Assembly: GCA_032433765.1 (NCBI GenBank)
Contig: JAVIAB010000025.1
Location: forward strand, 38,344,756 to 38,408,755
Length of the DNA: 64,000 nt
Direction: 5' to 3'
From: Megaustenia siamemsis
Lineage: Eukaryota; Mollusca; Gastropoda; Stylommatophora; Ariophantidae
Below the pieces are notes generated by a model that saw only the letters and a program-made list of their open reading frames with translations, ran no database searches and had not been told where the DNA came from. The position numbers and the translations under genes are program-made. Within the stretch, counting starts at the first letter, position 1; each line of letters opens with the position of its first letter. This document shows positions 1-7,800 of the stretch, piece by piece.

Positions 1-465
1 GACATCAGATCTCACTGACCAGAAAGGGCTAGACATCAGATCTCACTGACCAGAAAGGGCTAGACATTGGAGCTCACTGACCAGAAAGGGCTAGACATCA
101 GATCTCACTGACCAGAAAGGGCTAGACATCAGATCTCACTGACCAGAAAGGGCTAGACATCAGATTTCACTGACCAGAAAGGGCTAGACATCAGATCTCA
201 CTACCCAGAGAGGGCTAGACATTGGATCTCACTACCCAGAGAGGGCTAGACATCAGATCTCACTGACCAGAAAGGACTAGACATCAGATCTCACTACCCA
301 CAGAGGGCTAGACATTCATTGGATCTCACTGCCCTGAGAGGGCTAGACATTGGATCTCACTACCCAGAGAGGGCTAGACATTGGATCTCACTGACCAGAG
401 AGGACTAGACATCAGATCTCACTGACCAGAAAGGGTTAGACATTGGATCTCACTGACCAGAGATT
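1..465. repeat. 31-bp tandem array, about 15 copies
   Basis: Unit of 31 bp containing CATCAGATCTCACTGACC and AGAAAGGGCTA. Copies differ by point changes (TTGGATCT variants, CTACCCAGAG variants). The array is cut by the window edge and ends where a retroelement 3' piece begins. It lies in a PIP4P intron. Confidence 0.95.
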
Positions 466-467
466 GG

Positions 468-717
468 TGAACCAGAACTATCCAGACCCTACTCCACCTC
501 TTCGCTGTGCCTTTAGAAACAGACTAATCTATATAGTCTGGCTGAATGAGTTGGAATCAAGAGGAAAGTCAAACCGGTCTTCAACAATGCTGTTCTGAAA
601 TAAGATGTACTGGGCCAAAAGATGCAAATATCACAGTTCAACTGCAAACTATAACACAACGAGTCTATACCTACTTAATGTCCTAATGACAGATGACGAA
701 GAGGACAATTAATTCCT
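468..717 (+). mobile_element. Family R retroelement 3' end piece
   Basis: Collinear with 9818-10435, 58205-58515 and 61285-61435. All share GGTGAACCA, CCTACTCCACCTC, GGAATCAAGAGG-like and ACAATTAAT-like words and end near a TTTAGT word. No coding frame survives. The downstream 27-bp array grows out of its last bases. Confidence 0.7.
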
Positions 718-1218
718 TTAGTAGTTATTCAGTGAATGCCAGAAAGAGTAGTTATTCAGTGAATGCCAGAAAGAGTAGTTATTCAGTGAATGCCAGAAAG
801 AGTAGTTATTCAGTGAATGCCAGAAAGAGTAGTTATTCAGTGAATGCCAGAAAGAGTAGTTATTCAGTGAATACCAGAAATAGTAGTTATTCAGTGAATG
901 CCAGAAAGAGTAGTTATTCAGTGAATGCCAGAAAGAGTAGTTTAGTTATTCAGTAAATGCCAGAAAGAGTAGTTATTCAGTGAATGCCAGAAAGAGTAGT
1001 TATTCAGTGAATACCAGAAAGAGTAGTTATTCAGTGAATGCCAGAAAGAGTAGTTATTCAGTGAATACCAGAAAGAGTAGTTATTCAGTGAATGCCAGAA
1101 AGAGTAGTTATTCAGTGAATGCCAGAAAGAGTAGTTATTCAGTGAATGCCAGAAAGAGTAGTTATTCAGTGAATGCCAAAAAGAGTAGTTATTCAGTGAA
1201 TGCCAGAAAGAATGAATG
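718..1218. repeat. 27-bp tandem array, about 18 copies
   Basis: Unit contains AGTAGTTATTCAGTGAATGC and CAGAAAG. The period is nine codons, so frames stay open (repeating SSYSVNARK), but there is no sign of a gene. One copy with a few changes occurs unamplified at about 10404-10433 in the homologous family R copy. Confidence 0.95.
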
Positions 1219-1384
1219 AATGAGATCAGAAATTTTTATTGTTACTGTAACTCTGTAGCGGCTCTCTGGAATGATATTCATCAGGGCATTGTAGAACGTG
1301 TTCTGAGTTTATAGTTTAAAGATGCTGAAAGTAGGTCAAGATGTTGTTACCTTTTCAAACTCTTCAAGATAAGATTACATTTCT

Positions 1385-1715
1385 TTGGTTATGGAAGGTT
1401 CCGGTATCACTGCAAACGAATTAAAATCCATAATTGCTCAACCGCCCGTGCCAGTGGAATCATCCAAATTACTAACTCATCTCCCAAACTAAGAAAGGTA
1501 GCTGTAGTCCCCATCATAGCAGTCTCAGCACATGCCAAAAGACATAAGGCGAAACCGCGCAGAAAGTGAACACAGCCAACTGTTCCCTGTCATACGATAT
1601 CATCATTCATTGTAAACAATTGGAATATCAAAACATGATCAAAACGGATTAAACACACAGCTCACGGTGTGCACAGAGCATCTAACTCAGTAGCTCCTGC
1701 AGCAAGCCAGAATTA
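1385..1715 (+). repeat. Dispersed family H copy
   Basis: Begins with a CCGGTATCACTGCAAACG-like end and runs through CCCATCATAGCAGTCTCAGC, CTGTTCCCTGTCATA and AGCTCACGGTGTGCACAG. Inverted homologues are at 28190-28545 (almost full length), 34105-34240 and 55870-56030. I see no coding frame or terminal repeats; the class is unknown. Confidence 0.75.
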
Positions 1716-1789
1716 CATTTCTGTTACAATTTAGTACATAAGTTTGTGTGGAATTTGTATCTTTTTTTTCTATTTTCTTTAACTTTCAG

Positions 1790-1886
1790 TAAACGAGTCA
1801 TATCCTTGCCTGGCCAAAATGGAGACTTGTATCATCTGCCTGTGTCATCCAGGTACATTTGTGCATACTGCAACCAGGCATTTGTG
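1790..1886 (+). CDS. PIP4P (TMEM55): PIP4P exon: first zinc-binding-like Cys pair
   Basis: The acceptor follows a pyrimidine tract ending TTTCAG at 1789, and the donor is GTGAGT at 1887. The first base completes a codon begun in the exon to the left; in relatives this codon is the Cys of a CKR motif. It encodes 32 further residues ending CAYCNQAFV, aligned with the CGHCKNTF segment of vertebrate homologues. Confidence 0.88.
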
Positions 1887-4800
1887 GTGAGTACCTACGA
1901 TTTAGACTTCACAATTTCTTGCAAAATCACTTTTATCATGTTTTGAAATTTGAGCCATCACATTTTCTTTTTAACTCTAAATAAAACTCCTGCCTTTTTA
2001 CCTTGAATCAATTAATCTTATGTTGGTTAGTGATGTCACTTCCTGTGGTTAGTGATGTCACTTCCTGTGGTTAGTGATGTCACTTCCTGTGGTTAGTGAT
2101 GTCACTTCCTGTGGTTAGTGATGTCACTTCCTGTGGTTAGTGATGTCACTTCCTGTGGTTAGTGATGTCACTTCCTGTGGTTAGTGATGTCACTTCCTGT
2201 GGTTAGTGATGTCACTTCCTGAGAGTCTAGGTTTAATTCCCAGAATTTGCAGTTACATGGGACAATTTAGTTTAGTTTAGTCGACAGATCATCATCGTTG
2301 CGCAACGGACAACTGCATAGTGCTGAGATAGTGTTATTAGTTTTGTGTGTGTGTTTTTTTGTTTGTTCCTGATGAAGGCCTATTGGGCCGAAACGTTGTT
2401 TAGTCTGTGTCGTCCACTTATCACGTAAAGCTTCTTAATACCATTTTTTTTATTTTTCCTCACATTCAGCTTTACTTCAGCTTCACATTTTTATGCCTTA
2501 ACCCTTTACTAGTGCTGAGATCCACTCCTCAACATGTTCCCCAGTTTGAGGCAAGCCCACCATACACTAGTGAAAGAACTGAAGATGGCTTCAGCTCACA
2601 AACTCTGTAGCACTGGTGAAGACCTTATCCCCAATATCCTAGTCACCTCTTATAGTGTGCATGGCAGTTGACAGTGGCTCTATTCTTTTCTCCCCTGACA
2701 TAGGTCAAGGCCTTGGTAGCCACACAGACATGGCAGGTGACAGTGGCTCTATTCTTTTCTCCCCTGACATAGGTCAAGGCCTCGGTAGCCACACAGACAT
2801 GGCAGGTGACAGTGGCTCTATTCTTTTCTCCCCTGACATAGGTCAAGGCCTTGGTAGCCACACAGACATGGCAGGTGGCAGTGGCTCTATTCTTTTCTCC
2901 CCTGACATAGGTCAAGGCCTTGGTAGCCACACAGACATGGCAGGTGGCAGTGGCTCTATTCTTTTCTCCCCTGACATAGGTCAAGGCCTTGGTAGCCACA
3001 CAGACGTGGCAGTGGCTCTATTCTTTTCTCCCCTGACATAGGTCAAGGCCTGGGTAGCCACATAAAGGGTACAGTGAAGGGTGGATGATGGAGGGACATA
3101 GAGGTGAATGAACTGATGAAATGAAAGAGTGGACAGATTAAGGTGGATGATGGAGAAGTAGATAGATATTAACTGTTTTTTTTAAACCTGTTTTTAAATT
3201 GTTTTTTTTTAAACCTATTTTTAAACTGTTTTTTATTTTTAACCTATTTTTAAACTGTTTTTTTTTTAAAACCTATTTTTAACTTATTTTTAAACTGTTT
3301 TTTTTTTAAACCTATTTTTAAACTTTTTTTTAAAACATATTTTTAAATTGTTTTTTTTTTAAACCTATTTTTAAACTTTTTTTTAAACATATTTTTAAAT
3401 TGTTTTTTTTTTTTAAACCTATTTTAAAACTTTTTTAAACCTATTTTTAAACTGTTTTTTTAAAACATATTTTAAAACTTTTTTTTTAAAAACATTTTTA
3501 AGTTTTTTTTTTTTTAAACCTATTTTAAAACTTTTTTAAAAATATATTTTTAAACTTTTTTTTTAAACCTATTTTTAAACTGTTTTTTTAAAACATATTT
3601 TTAAACTGTTTTTTTAACCTATTTTTAAACTGTTTTTTTTTTAAAACCTATTTTTAAATTGTTTTTTTTTAAACTGTTTTTTTTTAAATCTATTTTTAAA
3701 TTGTTTTTGTTTTTTCCCCATAGTTGCGGATCGTCACAAAGTTTGCAAGGTGTCCTCATTGTAGAAAAGTGTAAGTACTTGTCAGATATTATCTTCACTC
3801 ATCTTCTCCTCCACCTCTTCTTCTTCTCCACCTCTTTCTTCTTCTGCCCCTCTTCTTGTTCTCCACCTCCTCCTCTTCTCCTCATTTTCTCCCCCTCCTT
3901 CTGCTCCTCCTCTTCTGCTCCTCCTATTCTGCTCCTCTTATTCTGCTCCTCCTATTCTACTCTTCCTTTTCTGCTCCTCCTATTCTGCTCCTCCTATTCT
4001 GCTCCTCTTATTCTGCTCTTCCTCTTATTCTGCTCTTCCTCTTCTGCTCTTCCTATTCTGCTTCTCCTCTTCTGCTCCTCCTTCTTATCCTCCTCTTCCC
4101 TCTGCTTATTCTCTTCTGCTCCTTCTCCTCCTTCATCTCCTCCTCCTTCATACCCTTCTCCTCCTCCTTCATACCCTTCTTCTCCTCCTTCATACCCTTC
4201 TCATCTTCCTCCTTGATACCCTTCTCTCCTTCATACCCTTCTCATCTTCCTCCTTCATACCCTTCTCTCCTTCATACCCTTCTCATCTTCCTCCTTCATA
4301 CCCTTCTCCTCCTCCTTCATATCCTTCTCCTCTTCCTCCTTCATACCCTTTTCCTCCTCCTCCTCTTTTTCTCTTCTCCTTCAGCTCCTCCTTCTTCTTC
4401 TCCTACTCTTCCTTCTCATTCCCTTTCCCCTCCTCCTCCTCTTCTTCTCCTCCTTTCCCCCTTCTTCTCCTCCTTCTCCTCCTTCTCCTCCTCCTTTCCC
4501 CCTTCTTCTCCTCCTTTTCCTTCTTCTCCTCCTCCTTCTCCTCCTTCTCCTCCTTCTCCTCCTCCTTCTCCTCCTTCTCCTCCTTCTCCTCCTCCTTTCC
4601 CCCTTCTTCTCCTCCTTCTCCTTCTTCTCCTCCTCCTTTTCCTTCTTCTCCTCCTTCTCCTCCTCCTTTCCCCCTTCTCCTCCTCCTTCTTCTCCTCCTT
4701 TCCCCCTTCTTCTCCTTATTCTCCTCCTCCTTCTTCTGCTTCTCTTCTTTCTCCTCTCCTCTCCACCATATATATATATATATAATTTCAATAAACAAAT

Positions 4801-7800
4801 ATTTCACTACAACACACGTATAATTTTCCAAGTGGAACATGAAAAAAAAAATATATCTTTATTTCTCAGCTCGTCAGTGGGATATAATTATGCAAGAACT
4901 CGAGGTCATTTGTATCTTGCTGCAGGCTTGCTTGTACTGGCGGCTGCCATTGGTATCACTGTATGTAGCCATTTTTGTTTTCAAAATATATTTATCTTTG
5001 CTTACATATCTGTAGATAATTTAATTAATTAGTGGGCGAAACAATTAGAGCAAGACAAATGAAATTTTTTGGTCATGTTAAAAGACACAACAGTCTAATA
5101 AAAGTAATATTGGAAGGGAAAATACAAGGTAAAAGAGGCAGAGGCAGACCAAGACTAACATGGACGAGTAACATCAAAAGATGGACAAGTCAGCCTATGA
5201 CAATCTGCACCATCAAAGCAAGAAACAGAGTGGAATGGCGCTCCATGGTAGCCAACCTTCGATGCGGAGACGGCACCCGACGATGATGATGATGAGTGGG
5301 CGTGGTGAGACTTGGTGAGGAGGGGATCTGAGCACTTATGGGCATGTTTGGAGTGAAATGATGATGATAATCCACAAATAACTCAATTTCTTGCCTTCCT
5401 TTTGGTTTTTGTCATAATTTCAACACAGTATGTGCTATGAGATGGTGTAGGGAAGGGTTATCGTTAGACTCTCCTTGCTGCATCAAACACAGAAATTTGC
5501 TAAAATAATCAATAATTATAAAAAATAAATTTAAACAGCACCATTACATTTAAATAGGACAAGGGGTAGGGTTCAATCCCAACCGACGGCTTCTGGGTTC
5601 ACCTAGCCTTTAATGGGTACCGGATTTTTTTCTGGGAAAGTAAAGCGGCATGGGCGTAATACTAACCATATTACCCCAAAAATCATGTGCCGAAGGTCTG
5701 TAAAAATTTTGATCACTAGCACCATATTCCCTACATGGCGTGACGGGGGTACTTTACTTTTTTTATTACATTTAAATACAGACAAACCTCGACTTACAAT
5801 TGTGCGAGTTACGATTTTTCAGAGTTGCGATTTTTCAGAGATTTTATGATTATTCAGAATTATGATATGAGTGCGCATGAAGGAATATATGTACTGAGAG
5901 GTAATACTATGATGTTATGTGATATGATGGGGACCTCGGTAGCCTAGTTAGTAGAACTGTCCGACTGGGCTACAGACATTTAGACAACCCGTGTTTGATT
6001 CCTGCTGGAAGCAGCGTGAATTGTACTCGTGGTTAGAAAAAAAATACCCCCGTGGTCGACCCAGCCGCTGGCAGTACCAGGGTAGTACTCTGGGAAGGTG
6101 AGGAATGCCGCCTCGCATCATGAGTTTCGATGCTTGAAGCCACACAATCCAGAAGTCTCCGAACACTTCTTGATAGGTGGCTGAGCACATATGGGTGAAA
6201 ACTTGCATGCTAAGATGCCGAATCAAGTCTCGTACTTTACCTTTATTATGATGTCATTTTCTATATTTAGCCATGTTTGTTTCATTAGATTTTGTTTAAC
6301 ATTCGCTGTTTGCAAGGATGACATTGCAAATAAAAATGAAAAAAAAAAAAGTAAAGTAGCCCCGTCACGCCAAGCGGCATATAGGGAATATGGTGTTAGT
6401 AACCATAAATTTTACAGACCTTCAGCACATGATTTTTGGGGTAATGTGGTCGGTATTACGCCCGTGCCGCTTCACTTTCCTAGAAAAAAATCCGGTACCC
6501 ATTAAAGGCTGGGTGAACCCGGAAGCTGTAGGTTGGGATCGAGCCCTACCCCTGGTCCTTTGTAGTCCAGTTCACTAACCACTGAGCTATCGCGGCTCCC
6601 TAAATAAAAATTAGCACAGTTGTAATTAATGAGTTTTAAAAAGAATGATTGTTGTTTCACTTTACCACCCCAATTTTTGTTGAAATTTATTGTTGCAGGT
6701 GGGTACAATTGAGAGTGCTGCTGTCCATGGCGGCATTTACGTGGCATGGGTCGGTGAGTTGATTTCTATTATTTGTAAAATAGAATTGGGTGGTCTAGAC
6801 GTAAGATATTGGCACTGGACAAGGTTCCAGGTTAAAATCCCACCACACACAGTGGGAACTTTTCTCTTCTGTGGTTTCTTTGTGGCTTTATCTCCTCTGG
6901 TTTTTGGATGGTGAGATCCATTGTCTAACTCTCTCGATAATGGTGGAAAACAGGGTGTCTTGTATTCACACTGCACACATTATATATCACACATTATATA
7001 TCACACATTATATATCACACATTATATATCACACATCATATATATCAAAGAACCCTTGATAGTTAAAAGTTAAAAAGAGTAGGCCAAAATGACCACTGCC
7101 AAGGAAAAATTGTAAAGCAGTTATTCTCAGGTCAAAAATGGATGTATGACGTTGAAATGTGCAGATATCGTGCATTGCTGCAAATCTAGTGACATGATGC
7201 ATCCACACCAACTTTAACACATCCACCACCACAGGGTTTAAAATGCTGTGGCTGTGATGTTTTTGGGAATTAAAAAAAAATTGAAATAACTGCAAGAAAA
7301 TAATGAAAATTGATCTAAAGCATGCATTTTGTTGGGAGAATTTGTTCACAAAATCGGAAAAGTGGTTAAATAAGAGAATTGCGAGATTTTATCAGAAATA
7401 ATTGTGAAAATGTTGATATATTAAAATGCAGCAGCTTTTGGGCTGTGCAGGCTAACTACTAGAGTTGCATTTTGTGGCCTTTTGTGCAGAATGTGTTAAA
7501 GGCGAACACTAGGAAAGTAGAAGAGAAAAATGGTTCAGATATGTTATTACAGTGAAGCCTAAACCAGCTAACCACAACTGTTGGCTATGTGACTTCAGAG
7601 CTTCTGGAATAAGACCAAGAATCTAACTGCTGCTGTCTGCATGTCACATGAAAGAACATACAACTACACACAACACATTATAGTATACGTAATATTGTGT
7701 CGATTCATGATTATACAAAGAATTTATGACGTTGGTTTTCTGCTGCCTTCCATCAGTTTGTTTATGGTTGGCTCTTTTAGCCTTTGATTAAAAAGTCTCA

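Noticed and set aside
693..1219. Repeat protein with SSYSVNARK units
   Set aside because: 27-bp array grown from a retroelement end; two frames broken by a stop, no conserved start context or splice structure.
2025..2221. A cluster of CRE-like enhancer sites
   Set aside because: TGATGTCAC differs from the palindromic CRE, and the repeat is explained as a plain 22-bp satellite; no promoter is nearby.
3659..4840. Ser/Pro/Leu-rich and Arg/Glu-rich frames on both strands
   Set aside because: Low-complexity CT repeat inside a PIP4P intron.
5032..5286. A host gene for an RNA- or DNA-binding protein (GRPRLTW)
   Set aside because: This region is the standard post-RT segment of RTE-like elements, appears in four places in the window and ends in a GATGAT tail.
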